The notes: a model not told the origin generated them from the sequence alone. DNA of 64,000 bases from Rapana venosa (GCA_028751875.1 CM054159.1:18365681-18429680); one strand, 5' to 3'. Positions 48,375 to 61,988 are shown, counted from the first letter of the stretch. A program made the numbers and translations.

Positions 48375-51300
48375 GTTGGGGGGGTTTTGACCATTTTCAA
48401 TACAGGTTTTCCCTTTTTTTGGTGTTTTCAATCAGCAGGTTTTTTCCTTTTGGTTTTTTACAATATAGCAGGGTTTTTTTCTTCGGTGTTTTCAATACAG
48501 CAGGTTTTTTTTTTTGGTGTTTTCAATACAGCATTTTTCTTCTGGATTTTGTGGGGGGTAGGGGGTCTTTGTTGTTTTGGGGGTCGACCATTTTTTCATA
48601 CAGCAGGGTTTTTTTTTCGGTTTTCTTTGGGGGGGTAGGGGGGCTTTCATTGTTGGGGGGGTCTACCATTTTACATACAGCAGGTTTCTTTTTTCTGGTG
48701 TTCTGTGGGGGGTAGGGGGTCTTTCAGTTGTTGGGGGTCTGACCATTTTCAATACAGCAGGTTTCTTTTTTTTTTTGGTAACTGTGGGGGGTAGGGGTTT
48801 TTTAGTTGTTGGGGGGGTCTGACCATTTTACAATACAGCAGGTTTTTTTCTTCTGGTGTTTACAATACAGCAGGTTTCTTTTCTTCTGGTATTCTGTGGG
48901 GTGGTAGGGGTCTTCAGTTGTTGGGGGTGTCCTGACCATTTTACAATACAGCAGGTTTCTTTTTTTCTGGTTATTCTGTGGGGTGGTAGGGGGTCTTTCA
49001 GTTGTTGGGGGTGTCGACCCATTTTTCCAATACAGCAGGTTTCTTTTTTCGGTATTCTGTGGGGTGGTAGGGGGCTTTCAGTTGTTGGGGGTTGTCTGAC
49101 CATTTTCCAATACAGCAGGTTTTTTCTTCTGGTATTCTGTGGGGTGGTAGGGGGTCTTTCAGTTGTTGGGGGTGTCTGACCATTTCCAATACGCAGGTTT
49201 CTTTCTTCGGGTATTTCAATACAGCAGGTTTCTTCTTCTGGTGTTCTGGGGTGGTAGGGGGTCTTTCAGTTGTTTGGGGGTGTCTGACCATTTTACATAC
49301 GCAGGTTTTTTCTTCTGGTTTTCTGTGGGGTGGTAGGGGGTCTTTCAGTTGTTGGGGGTGTCTGACCATTTTACAATACACAGGTTTCTTTCTTCCTGGT
49401 GTTTACAATACAGCGGGTTTTTCTTTTCTTCTGGTATTTGTGGGGTGGTAGGGGGTCTTTCAGTTGTTGGGGTGTCTGACCATTTTACAATACAGCAGGT
49501 TTCTTTCTTCCTGGTGTTTACAATACAGCAGGTTTCTTTTCTTCTGGTATTCTGTGGGGTGGTAGGGGGTCTTTCAGTTGTTGGGGGTGTCTGACCATTT
49601 TACAATACAGCAGGTTTCTTTTTTCTGGTGTTCTGTGGGGTGGTAGGGGGTCTTTCAGTTGTTGGGGGTGTCTGACCATTTTCCAATAACAGTTCAGGTT
49701 TATTTTCCTTTCTGGTTTTTTTTTCTTTTTGGGGTGGTAGGGGGTCTTTCAGTTGTTGGGGGTGTCTGACCATTTTACAATACAGCAGGTTTTCTTTTCT
49801 TCTGGTGTTCTGGGGGGTGGTAGGGGGTCTTTCAGTTGTTGGGGGTGTCTGACCATTTTAAATACAGCAGGTTTCTTTCTTCTGGTGTTTACAATACAGC
49901 AGGTTTCTTTCTTCTTGGTGTTCTGGTGTAGGGGGGGGTAGGGGGTCTTTCAGTGTTGGGGTGTCTGACCTTTTAAACAATACAGCGGTTTCTTTCTTCG
50001 GTGTTTACAATACAGCGGGTTTCTTTTTTCGTGGTGTTTCAATACAGCAGGTTTTCTTTCTTCCTGGTGTTCTGTGGGTGGTGGGGTCTTTCAGTTTTGG
50101 GGTTTTCTGCCCATTTTACATCAGGTTTCTTTTTCTGTGTTCTGTGGGGTGGTAGGAGGCCCTTTCAGTTGTTGGGGGTGTCTGACCATTTTACAATACA
50201 GCAGGTTTCTTTCTTCTGGTGTTCGTGGGGTGGTAGGGGGCCCTTTCAGTTTTTTGGGGGTGTCTGACCATTTTACAATACAGCAGGTTTCTTTCTTCCT
50301 GGTGTTTACAATTACAGCAGGTTTCTTTTCTTCGGGTATTCTGTGGGGTGGTAGGGGGTCTTTCAGTTGTTGGGGGTGTCTGACCATTTTCCAATACAGC
50401 AGGTTTCTTTCTTCTGGTGTTTACAATACAGCAGGTTTCTTTCTTCTGGTGTTCTGTGGGGTGGTAGGGGGTCTTTCAGTTGTTGGGGGTGTCTGACCAT
50501 TTTACAATACAGCAGGTTTCTTTCTTCTGGTGTTCTGTGGGGTGGTAGGGGGTCTTTCAGTTGTTGGGGGTGTCTGACCATTTTACAATACAGCAGGTTT
50601 CTTTCTTCCTGGTGTTTACAATACAGCAGGTTTCTTTTCTTCGTGGTGTTCTGTGGGGTGGTAGGGGGTCTTTCAGTTGTTGGGGGTGTCTGACCATTTT
50701 ACAATACAGCAGGTTTCTTTCTTCTGGTGTTCTGTGGGGTGGTAGGGGGTCTTTCAGTTGTTGGGGGGTGTCTGACCATTTTACAATACAGCAGGTTTCT
50801 TTCTTCCTGGTTTTTAAACAATACAGCGGGTTTTTCTTTTTTTCGTGGTGTTCTGTGGGGTGGTAGGGGGTTTTTCAGTTGTTGGGGTGGTCTGAACCAT
50901 TTTCCAATACACCCGGTTTTTTTCTTCTGCTATTCTGTGGGGGTGGTGGGGGTCTTTCGTTGTTGGGGGTGCCCTGACCTTTTTCCCAAAAACAGCAGGT
51001 TTCTTTCTTCTGCTATTCTGTGGGGTGGTAGGGGGTCTTTCAGTTGTTGGGGGTGTCTGACCATTTTACAATACAGCAGGTTTCTTTTCTTCTGGTATTC
51101 TGTGGGGTGGTAGGGGGTCTTTCAGTTGTTGGGGGTGTCTGACCATTTTACAATACAGCAGGTTTCTTTTCTTCTGGTATTCTGTGGGGTGGTAGGAGGT
51201 CTTTCAGTTGTTGGGGGTGTCTGACCATTTTACAATACAGCAGGTTTCTTTTCTTCTGGTATTCTGTGGGGTGGTAGGAGGTCTTTCAGTTGTTGGGGGT

Positions 51301-51905
51301 GTCTGACCATTTTACAATACAGCAGGTTTCTTTCTTCCTGGTGTTTACAATACAGCAGGTTTCTTTTCTTCTGGTATTCTGTGGGGTGGTAGGGGGTCTT
51401 TCAGTTGTTGGGGGTGTCTGACCATTTTACAATACAGCAGATTTCTTTCTTCCTGGTGTTTACAATACAGCAGGTTTCTTTTCTTCTGGTATTCTGTGGG
51501 GTGGTAGGGGGTCTTTCAGTTGTTGGGGGTGTCTGACCATTTTACAATACAGCAGATTTCTTTTCCTGGTGTTTAAAAATACAGCAGGTTTCTTTTCTTC
51601 TGGTATTCTGTGGGGTGGTAGGGGGTCTTTCAGTTGTTGGGGGTGTCTGACCATTTTACAATACAGCAGATTTCTTTCTTCCTGGTGTTTACAATACAGC
51701 AGATTTCTTTCTTCCTGGTGTTTACAATACAGCAGGTTTCTTTCTTCTGGTATTCTGTGGGGTGGTAGGGGGTCTTTCAGTTGTTGGGGATGTCTGACCA
51801 TTTTACAATACAGCAGGTTTCTTTTCTTCTGGTATTCTGTGGGGTGGTAGGAGGTCTTTCAGTTGTTGGGGATTTCTGACCATTTTACAATACAGCAGGT
51901 TTTTG
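48375..51905. repeat. ~82-bp satellite with an optional ~31-bp sub-unit
   Basis: The main unit is GTATTCTGTGGGGTGGTAGG, GGGTCTTTCAGTTGTTGGGG, GTGTCTGACCATTTTACAAT and ACAGCAGGTTTCTTTTCTTCTG. Many units also carry an extra GTGTTTACAATACAGCAGGT with TTCTTTCTTCC, a duplication of the unit's own end. Units at 50110-51890 are clean. Units at 48375-50100 have stretched T and G runs and lost bases. Confidence 0.95.
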
Positions 51906-52010
51906 GGTGGGGTGGGGGGTGGGGGGGGGGGGGTTGGTTTTTAAATTTTGACATCTTGGCTAGAGGTGCAAGGTCCCTGAACAAAGAGGTTTTGCATACT
52001 ACTATGTGAC
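51906..52010. other. Junction between two satellites
   Basis: G-rich noisy stretch, then about 60 bases of unique sequence before the next array. Confidence 0.6.
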
Positions 52011-55000
52011 CGTTTGCCTGCCTGTACTCTACTTCAGGCCTGACGTTTACTGAACATGACACCAGACTGTTTGCTGCCTGTAGTCTACTTCAGGCCTGAC
52101 GTTTACTGAACATGACACCAGACTGTTTGCTGCCTGTACTCTACTTCAGACATGACGTTTACTGAACATGACACCAGACTGTTTGCTGCCTGTACTCTGC
52201 TTCAGGCATGACGTTTACTGAACATGACACCAGACTGTTTGCTGCCTGTACTCTACTTCAGACATGACGTTTACTGAACATGACACCAGACTGTTTGCCT
52301 GTACTCTACTTCAGACATGACGTTTACTGAACATGACACCAGACTGCCTGTACTCTACTTCAGACATGACGTTTACTGAACATGACACCAGACTGTTTGC
52401 TGCCTGTACTCTACTTCAGACATGACGTTTACTGAACATGACACCAGACTGTTTGCTGCCTGTACTCTACTTCAGGCCTGACGTTTACTGAACATGACAC
52501 CAGACTGTTTGCCTGCCTGTACTCTACTTCAGACATGACGTTTACTGAACATGACACCAGACCGTTTGCCTGCCTGTACTCTACTTCAGACATGACGTTT
52601 ACTGAACATGACACCAGACTGTTTGCCTGTACTCTACTTCAGACATGACGTTTACTGAACATGACACCAGACTGCCTGTACTCTACTTCAGACATGACGT
52701 TTACTGAACATGACACCAGACTGTTTGCCTGTACTCTACTTCAGACATGACGTTTACTGAACATGACACCAGACTGCCTGTACTCTACTTCAGACATGAC
52801 GTTTACTGAACATGACACCAGACTGTTTGCTGCCTGTACTCTACTTCAGGCCTGACGTTTACTGAACATGACACCAGACTGTTTGCTGCCTGTACTCTAC
52901 TTCAGACATGACGTTTACTGAACATGACACCAGACTGTTTGCTGCCTGTACTCTACTTCAGGCCTGACGTTTACTGAACATGACACCAGACTGTTTGCTG
53001 CCTGTACTCTACTTCAGGCCTGACGTTTACTGAACATGACACCAGACTGTTTGCTGCCTGTACTCTACTTCAGACATGACGTTTACTGAACATGACACCA
53101 GACTGTTTGCTGCCTGTACTCTACTTCAGGCCTGACGTTTACTGAACATGACACCAGACCAAACGCCTGTACTCTACTTCAGGCATGACGTTTACTGAAC
53201 ATGACACCAGACTGTTTGCCTGTACTCTACTTCAGACATGACGTTTACTGAACATGACACCAGACTGTTTGCCTGTACTCTACTTCAGGCCTGACATTTA
53301 CTGAACATGACACCAGACTGTTTGCTGCCTGTACTCTACTTCAGGCATGACGTTTACTCAACACGACACCAGACTGTTTGCTGCCTGTACTCTACTTCAG
53401 ACATGACGTTTACTGAACATGACACCAGACTGTTTGCCTGTACTCTACTTCAGGCCTGACGTTTACTGAACACGACACCAGACTGTTTGCTGCCTGTACT
53501 CTACTTCAGGCCTGACGTTTACTGAACATGACACCAGACTGTTTGCTGCCTGTACTCTACTTCAGGCATGACGTTTACTGAACATGACACCAGACCGTTT
53601 GCCTGCCTGTACTCTACTTCAGGCATGACGTTTACTGAACATGACACCAGACTGTTTGCTGCCTGTACTCTACTTCAGGCATGACGTTTACTGAACATGA
53701 CACCAGACTGTTTGCCTGTACTCTACTTCAGGCATGACGTTTACTGAACATGACACCAGACTGTTTGCCTGTACTCTACTTCAGGCCTGACGTTTACTGA
53801 ACAGACACCAGACTGTTTGTTTGCCTGTACCTACTTCAGGCTTTGACGTTTACTGAACATGACCCCAGACTGTTTGCTGCCTGTACACTACTTCAGGCAT
53901 GACGTTTACTGAACATGACACCAGACTGTTTGCCTGCCTGTACACTACTTCAGGCCTGACGTTTACTGAACATGACACCAGACCGTTTGCCTGCCTGTAC
54001 TCTACTTCAGGCATGACGTTTACTGAACATGACACCAGACTGTTTGCCTGTACTCTACTTCAGGCATGACGTTTACTGAACATGACACCAGACTGTTTGC
54101 CTGTACTCTACTTCAGGCATGACGTTTACTGAACATGACACCAGACTGTTTGCCTGTGCTCTACTTCAGACATGACGTTTACTGAACATGACACCAGACT
54201 GTTTGCTGCCTGTACTCTACTTCAGGCATGACGTTTACTGAACATGACACCAGACTGTTTGCTGCCTGTGCTCTACTTCAGACATGACGTTTACTGAACA
54301 TGACACCAGACTGTTTGCTGCCTGTACTCTACTTCAGGCATGACGTTTACTGAACATGACACCAGACTGTTTGCTGCCTGTGCTCTACTTCAGACATGAC
54401 GTTTACTGAACATGACACCGACTGTTTGCCTGTTACTCTACTTCAGGCCCATGGACGTTTACTAAAAACATGAACACCAGACTGTTTGCTGCCTGTACTC
54501 TACTTCAGGCCTGACGTTTACTGAACATGACACCAGACTGTTTGCTGCCTGTACTCTACTTCAGGCCTGACGTTTACTGAACATGACACCAGACTGTTTG
54601 CCTGTACTCTACTTCAGGCATGACGTTTACTGAACATGACACCAGACTGTTTGCCTGTACTCTACTTCAGACATGACGTTTACTGAACATGACACCAGAC
54701 TGTTTGCTGCCTGTACTCTACTTCAGGCATGACGTTTACTGAACATGACACCAGCTGCCTGTGCTCTACTTCAGACATGACGTTTACTGAACATGACACC
54801 AGACTGTTTGCTGCCTGTACTCTACTTCAGACATGACGTTTACTGAACATGACACCAGACTGTTTGCTGCCTGTACTCTACTTCAGGCCTGACGTTTACT
54901 GAACATGACACCAGACTGTTTGCTGCCTGTACTCTACTTCAGGCATGACGTTTACTGAACATGACACCAGACCAAACACCTGTACTCTACTTCAGACATG

Positions 55001-55035
55001 ACGTTTACTGAACATGACACCAGCTGCCTGTGCTC
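52011..55035. repeat. ~50-56-bp satellite, about 55 copies
   Basis: The unit is GACGTTTACTGAACATGACA, CCAGACTGTTTGCTGCCTGT and ACTCTACTTCAGGCAT. Three length classes occur (GTTTGCTGCC, GTTTGCC, and units with that block lost). CAGACAT and CAGGCCT/CAGGCAT variants alternate. Sequence identity between units is high. Confidence 0.96.
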
Positions 55036-55165
55036 TTTCAACCAGCACCTAACGGCCTACTACTGTTCTAACGGCCTACTGCTGTTCTAACGGCCTACTG
55101 CTGTTCTAACGGCCCACTACTGTTCTAACGGCCCACTACTGTTCTAACGGCCCACTACTGTTCCA
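55036..55165. repeat. 19-bp tandem repeat, about six copies
   Basis: The unit is CTAACGGCCTACTGCTGTT, with later copies reading GGCCCACTACTGTT. It sits between the 56-bp satellite and a SINE fragment and partly overlaps the SINE's 'AACGGCCTAC' motif, from which it may have grown. Confidence 0.92.
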
Positions 55166-55260
55166 ACGGGTGAAACAGATTTAAATGTGTGCGCAAGATG
55201 TTCTGTGCGTGTTCATTCACAGGACTCAGTTTATAGTTGTTTCCCATCTGCCGTTTTTGG
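55160..55260 (-). repeat. SINE core fragment
   Basis: GTGTGCGCAAGATGTTCTGT and 'GGACTCAGTTTATAGTTG' match the shared SINE core in minus orientation. Confidence 0.65.
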
Positions 55261-55385
55261 GTTTTTTTTAATGTTATGCCAGAAAATCCCCTTTTCTAGC
55301 ATTCTTTATGTTTCTACTTCTTCTTCTCATAATACAATTTCCCAGCTTGTTTTCTGCATCAATCGGTTCCTGGTTTTACTCTTAA

Positions 55386-56540
55386 ATTCTATCTATCTAT
55401 CTATCTGTCCCGTAGTCTGACGACCGTGGGGGCACCCTCAAAGACTCAACAACCAGTTCCCTCCATTCCTCTCTCTGTTCTGCCTTTCTCAGGGTTTTGT
55501 TGAGTTCTAGGCCTGTCCATTCGCTGATGTTATCCTTCCAGCTCTTCCTTGGTCTGCCTCTTCTTCTTCCTCCTTGGACAGTGCCTTGTAAAACTGTCTT
55601 TGCAAGTCCTTTGGATCTTGTGACATGCCCATACCATTTAAGTTTATGCTTTTTCACGATCGTTAGAAGGTTCTCATAGGGTCCAATGGTTTGCTGGATT
55701 CTGTTATGCACGCTTTCGTTGCTTATGTGGTCTTTGTAGGAGATACCAAGGAGTCTCCGAAAGCATCTCATCTCCACCGCCTGTACTCTTCTCTCCAAAT
55801 CTGCAGTCAGGGTCCATGATTCACAGGCATACAGAAATATGGATATGACAAGGGAGTGCAATAGTCTGATCTTGGAGATAAGTGAGATATTTTTATCTCT
55901 CCAGATGGTGTTTAGTTTTGACAAAGCTGTTATTGTCTGTGCAGTCCTGCATACTACTTCTGGCTTGGATCCCTGGTCTGATACAATGGCTCCCAGGTAC
56001 TTGAAGCTTTGAACTGTTTCCAGCTTCTGGTCATTAACTCTGATATCAGTGCTAATGCCGTTGGTGTTATTAGTCATCAGTTTGGTCTTCTCTGCACTGA
56101 TTTCCATGCCGTATGTTTTGGAGGCCTTATTCAAGTGTTCTGTTAGGCTGGCAAGCTCTTTTTCTGATCCTGCTATTCCATCAATGTCATCTGCGAAGCG
56201 GAGGTTTGTGATCGTTCTGCCACCAATGCCGACTGATCCTTCATGATGTTCCAGTGCATCAGCCATGATTCTCTCAAGGAAGATGTTGAAAAGAGTGGGT
56301 GAGAGTAGACAGCCCTGCCTTACTCCAACTGTTGTTCGAAACCATTCTCCAATGTTGTTGTTGTAGTACACTGCGCTGGTGGCCTCGCTGTACTCTGATC
56401 AGGTTTGCATTGATGCTGTACAAATTCATGGTTGCCCACAAAGCTGCATGCCACACCCTGTCAAATGCCTTCTTAAAAATCGATAAATATGTGGTAAAGG
56501 TCTTGTTGATGTTGAAGCAAAAAGATCTCTTCAAAACTTT
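55386..56540 (-). mobile_element. Non-LTR retrotransposon, nearly intact RT end with (GATA)n tail
   Basis: The minus strand has an uninterrupted 324-codon frame (56371-55397): YYNNNIGEWFRTTVGVRQGC, then LSPTLFN, LRFADDIDG (the RT active site is FADD), KYLGAIVSD, FLYACESWTLTADLERRVQA, WYGHVTRSKG and GGRRRGRPRKSWKDNI, ending YGTDR. One frameshift at about 56390 separates it from HIFIDFKKAFDRVWH upstream (56400-56500). The 3' end runs into GATAGATAGATAGATAGA, a microsatellite tail. 5'-truncated, and the youngest-looking LINE in the window. Confidence 0.88.
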
Positions 56541-56569
56541 GAATGGGTGCTGACCCTTTTGCATCTGTT

Positions 56570-57035
56570 TGGCAGCGTTTCTGTGTCGACGAGGCAGGAG
56601 TTTGACCTTGCCATCAAAACTTTCAACAGCATTCACACTTGTTCCTCCCCAAAGACAGAATGCAGCTACCTTAGAGGTGGGCAAGAACTGTCACACAGGC
56701 AAAAATCTCGCCATTGGTGGAGCTCCAACTGGGGTACCCCCCCCCCAAAACAAAACCAAACCCTTTTCCTGTCTGTCATGCCCCAAGTCAGAATGTGGTT
56801 GCCTCAATGGTGGCCAAAACCAAACATCTCACCATTGTGAACCACAGCGCTCTGACCAAGGTACATCCCCCCGCCCCCATATTTTGTGTGTGTTTTAAAA
56901 CCCAAACAAACTCCACTCTTTCATGTCATCATCCCCAAAGTTGGAATGCGGCTACCTACCTTGATGGTGGGCAACAAGTCTCACACGCAAAATCTCACTG
57001 TTGGTAAACCTCGAAGCTCTAGCTGAGGAACAAAA
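56570..57035 (+). repeat. Tail type 2 SINE pieces, three in a row
   Basis: The tail (AATGCAGCTACCTTAGAGGT, then CTCGCCATTGGTGGAGCTCC) occurs at about 56660, again at about 56790 and again at about 56945, ending in (CAA)n/(AAG)n. Either tandem SINE tails or serial insertions at A-rich ends. Confidence 0.75.
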
Positions 57036-60000
57036 CAACAACAAGAAGAAGAAGAAACCTTATCATGTACAGTGTCATCATGTGCTTGAACATTTGCTTA
57101 CCTTTTACTGTATGTAATGAACGTATTTGGGTATTAAAAAACAATGATGCTTTTCCTTTTTGTTTTCTTCTTTCCACCCCTTTGTAGAAACTATTATATG
57201 ACTGCATGCTCATCTGATCCGTTGAATCAGACTGAGAACAACATAATTATGTGCCGAGCTGTGGAAATCTTCTTCTTTTTTTAAATGATGGGAAATTACC
57301 AAAGATGTCAATCTATTCTTCAATCTATTCTATACCTATCTACATGCTGCTGTTTTGTTGGGTTTTGTTTGTTCCTTATCTTGAGCTCCAAGGTTCACTC
57401 ATGGGGAGATGTTTGCGTACGCAACCATTTTTGCCCCCTAATAACCGTTTCGCTGCCTTAGGATGTCAGCTGAGGCAAAACACAGTTGTTGTTTTTTATC
57501 ACAAAGCTGTGTGGTACCTTGTGTGTACACTGCTTGCTACATTCTCACAGATACAATAACTTGGAAGCTTTATTATGAATAGTAGTAAGTGATGACGTTT
57601 GTCAATTTAGAACTGAAAGTTGTCCCCACAGTACTGGTATCTCAGTTGTCAGTTGCTGCGCTCATGCAGTTGTCATGCAGTGAAAACAACCAACAAACTT
57701 AACAACAACTTTCTGTGACAACCAGTCTAAACATGCCATCAAAATACGTCAGTTTTCAGCTTATAACACACACACACACACACACAGACAGACTCTCTCT
57801 CTCTCTCTCTGGTCCAACTCTGGATTTTACACACATACATGAACACACACACACACATGGACACACACAAAACACACTCACATTGAGTATGTAGGGACAT
57901 ACACAAAATTGATGTAGGAATTCTCTTTCTCACTCTCACGCACGCACGTGTGCGCACGCACGCACACATAGAGAACCAGGTACAAAGTAGGAGGCGGGTA
58001 GGCAGGAAGGAAGGTAAAGCTAACACACAACACATGCAAGCCTTTGAGCATGCGACAGGCCTGTCCTCTCAACAAACACATGCACGGCCATCCAGGAAAC
58101 AAACTGAACAAGATTTAGCCCAGATTTGAACCCTTCACAGCAGACGAACATGTAGCTGAACAAAGACAAAGTGGATTAACTTTAAAAGTCAAACAAAAAG
58201 ATTACAAACTTGACTTGCCAAAGTAAAAATAAATGTAGTTCAAAAGGAAAACTGTCAATTTACGTCACTGGCACAAAAATTACCACTCTCAATATTAAAC
58301 ACAGAAGATCCTTCTGATGCAAACGTTCAGTACAGCTGTTATTTTTTTTCTTAACACTCCAGTGTTATGATCCGAAATGGATTCAAATTCACCTCTTCAT
58401 AACAACAAGCAAACATTGCACTGAATTCACATGGATTAAGAGCTGAAGAATATCGCCGACATCACAAAACACAGAAAAGTCGGATATCAACATCTGTGTA
58501 GCCAGTTTTCTGCACTGTTACAGTGAGAAACAACGCCACGCTATCTGAACGTGGGAAGCAGGAACCTCCCACACAGTCGGTGCCTGCTATGATGAGCTAT
58601 TACTGGGAAAGTCCCGCTGTCTACGAGCAGAGCTCACAAAATGACTGCCATGGCGCGCATGCACATGCACACATTCACCAGATCACTTTGAGTGAACAGA
58701 CGTAAAATCGAAGCAACAACAATAAAACCATACTTACAAAAACACATGAAGAAAAACCAAAACCGTCTGACAGATCAATACAGTTTTAATCCAGTCACTG
58801 AAATATTAATACAAAGTATATAAACAGAGACCCGAGAGTTCTAAGTGGTTTTCCTCAGTTGTTAGCTTTCTTTAAAACCATGAAAGTCTGCAACGAGTCT
58901 GAGATATAACATGATATTACCACATAATTATATTATTTTAAAATAAACCTTTCAGTAGTATTTAAGATAAACATAATAAATTTGAATCATCTTTTTCAGC
59001 CATAAAATTTCACAATAAACCCTACTCGGTAGGCTACTGTGTTTAATTTTGATAATCTGTGTGTAGTGCAGTAGTGTATGAATTTTCTGGTGTGTGTGCG
59101 TGTGTGTGTGTGTGCATGCACATAACCTGCATAAATATGGCTACATATGTCAAATATCTATACAGCTTCTATGTACATTATTCCATAGATACGTTAAGAT
59201 TCTGTTCAGCTAGCCTTGTACCTGCCTTTTAAAGCTTTATAAAACATGAGAAGACAACTTGCGTAAATCAAATAACAGAAATAAATTAACAAAACAGACA
59301 GCAGTTTGCACTGTTTAAACATCAAGTGACTTTCATTTCTTTTCTAATACTAATTGCTAATTCCGGAGAAACTGCGGACAAAAGTGTCTTCACCTTTAAA
59401 GTTACAACTTAAACTTAAAAGCCCCACACAAACAGAAAAAAATCTTCCTCTTACTCCCATTCTAAATCACATGATATGTTAAAAGATGCATGTCTTGGTA
59501 CATACAATACAACAACAACACAAGCATACAAATGCCAAATTCTGATGAATGTCAGAGCGAAAAACAACAGCAAAAGAACCCACAAGATAAATGATCCCAC
59601 CACTGCACTTCCAGCAATGTCTTCTCTAAGGTCTCCTGTAGGTGCAAGATGTATAGAAAGACAATACTACACCTCTTCTTCTCGTTACAGCTAAAAAGAA
59701 AAATTGTTCCAAAAAACCTTGGAAGCTGTAATCTTTTTGATTGGTTGGAATGCTGTATCAGTACACACACTGCCAAACTGCTGCCTAGACTGAAAGTATG
59801 TTTCAGTTTGTAAGAAATCTTCTATTCTTCTTCTGACTCTTGTGATAGAAGTGAGTGAAAGCTTTTACTGTAAATTTTGATCTCAAAAAGTGAACTTTCA
59901 TGGTGATATGCAATCTAAAACGAGTCAGGATGGCATACTACATATCATCTGGCAACACTTATAGTACTGATACCTGTGTATAGATCTATGTGCATGTGAC

Positions 60001-60488
60001 ACTGTAGGTGTACAGTCACATGACTGATGCACTTTTCAATGTGCTACACACAAGAGCAATCTACACTATGCTCCTTTCTTTGACACTGCAAGTGTGCATT
60101 TGCATGACTGACACACTTTTCAGCTTGCACACATACGCATTAGTGCAATCTATCCGATGTTCCTTTCTTGACAATTTTTTCAAAGGACTCAAGTCAAATC
60201 ACCCTTTAAAAAAACCAAAACAACAACAACAGCCCAACATAAAAACCAACAGCATACAGTTACCAAGTACAAACTTTTGCCTGGAAAAAGACATTGTACC
60301 CTAAGCGACAGTGAGCAAAGATGTTACGGTAGACAAGCGTGAATTACATGATGTCAAGACGGCCATGAAGGAAGCAAGAGGGGCTGGTCACTCTCTGAGT
60401 AGTGAGCAGCTGGCAGTTGAGTTCTGCTGTGGTCCTCAAACGATGACGACGACGACGATGGAAGATGAGGAGATGGCCGGGTGCAGGA
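57036..60488. other. 3' flank of the myosin light chain gene
   Basis: Includes a SINE tail piece near 57380-57420 and CA/CT microsatellites at 57767-57990. No other gene is recognised. Plus-strand TTTATT near 57568 would be AATAAA for a minus transcript, but that is 2.9 kb beyond the stop and uncertain. Confidence 0.45.
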
Positions 60489-60517
60489 CTACCCACTACG
60501 CACCATTTTGATCAGCT
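60489..60517 (-). CDS. Myosin light chain terminal exon
   Basis: Acceptor ACTGTTTCAG, then nine codons LIKMVRSG and TAG (60491-60489) after a completed Glu. Very short, but the peptide matches the family's known EEL-x-x-M-V-x-x-G ending and the phase fits. Confidence 0.85.
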
Positions 60518-61917
60518 CTGAAACAGTCACCACACCACCACCACCACTCCTCCTCCATCATCAGGCAAGGCAAGGCAAGGAAAGGCAAGGCAAAACCAGC
60601 AGCTCACTGACTGACCACTGAAAGAGCATCACCTTCACACAGGGACGACTTCTCCCTCACCTCCTTCAGATAAATAACACAATACAGTTTTCCAACATGA
60701 GCACGCGCACATCACAAGATAAAATAAAAAGCACCCAAACATCAGCAATTTTCTTGTAGCAGTAGCAGTAGTGGCACTGGCTGAAGCCTAAGACTCACAG
60801 CTTACTGAATGTCCCATCCATGATTATTATTATTTTGTTTATCTATCTGGTCATTTATCTAACCATTACTGTAACCCCCATGAATGCACTGTTTATGTGT
60901 TGAAGCAAAACAATTCAAGAAAGCTGGCACCGCAAAGCCATTGTTAGCAATGGTAGCAAATGGTAAAATACGTGTGTGGTGTATTTAACTAAAAGACTTT
61001 GAGGTCACGAACTGGATAAAGATGGTCAAAATGAAACTGGACATTATCATATCTGTGGAGCCTGTCCCTTGATGGACAACAGCGACTTTATCACACAGCA
61101 CCACACAGGGGCTGCCGGTCAGCCAGACTGGACAACTCTGAAGCAGAGGGTTCTCTGTTTGCACATCACTAGTGACCCTGCACATCGGGTAAAGCTGACA
61201 GGCGGAGTACGTGCCAGACCCTGAGAAAGTCTCTGTCAGCTGTCAGACAAGTTACGCTGGTTTGACCAGAGGGGTTTGAGAAGACGACTTATTTTGATGT
61301 TCTGCACACACCAGTGGATGATGCTGAGAGAGGAGCGGGGCCATTCTGCCCAGCAGGCTGTGCTACAACAGACAGCTCAGGAGCAAAATGCAGCGCATGG
61401 AGACATGCACACAGTCAGAAAAACGTTACACACACACACACAAACCCAACCCAAACAGATACAACTGCCAAATCACCCACACACGCAAACAGAGAAAATA
61501 TCAACTTCTGCACAAATAAACTGAGACTCCTTTCACTAAACACAGAAGATCCCTGTAGCTGTCAGAACACACACACACAATCTGGGGCAAAGAGATCAGC
61601 CACAGTACAGTGTACAGCTTGTAAGAGGAACAACCTGAGCCCAGGCCTGATTACCTCCCTTGTCTTACTGCCTACACCTCAATTTCCTCTTTTCCTTGCA
61701 GCGAAGTGTCACAGGACTGACTGACTATTGGTCGCCCTCACTGCTTGAGGAGCTGGTGAGGCAGTGGATTGTTCAGACACCACGTGTGTGTGTGTGTGTA
61801 TGTGTGTCATAGGGGACAAGTTGAACCACAGCGGAGCCAGCCCATCCCTCTACAGGCTGCTAGCAGACTGTATGCTGGGTACACATACATACATACAAGC
61901 CTGTCTGTCTGTCTGAC

Positions 61918-61950
<33 letters not shown>

Positions 61951-61953
61951 GAC

Positions 61954-61988
<35 letters not shown>

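Noticed and set aside
48333..51850. Many 80-140-codon frames in the 82-bp satellite
   Set aside because: They repeat the satellite unit in changing frames. No independent evidence of coding.
61314..61724. 136-codon frame in the light-chain intron
   Set aside because: No family, no codon bias, CA-repeat translation ([10 protein letters not shown]) and no splice support.
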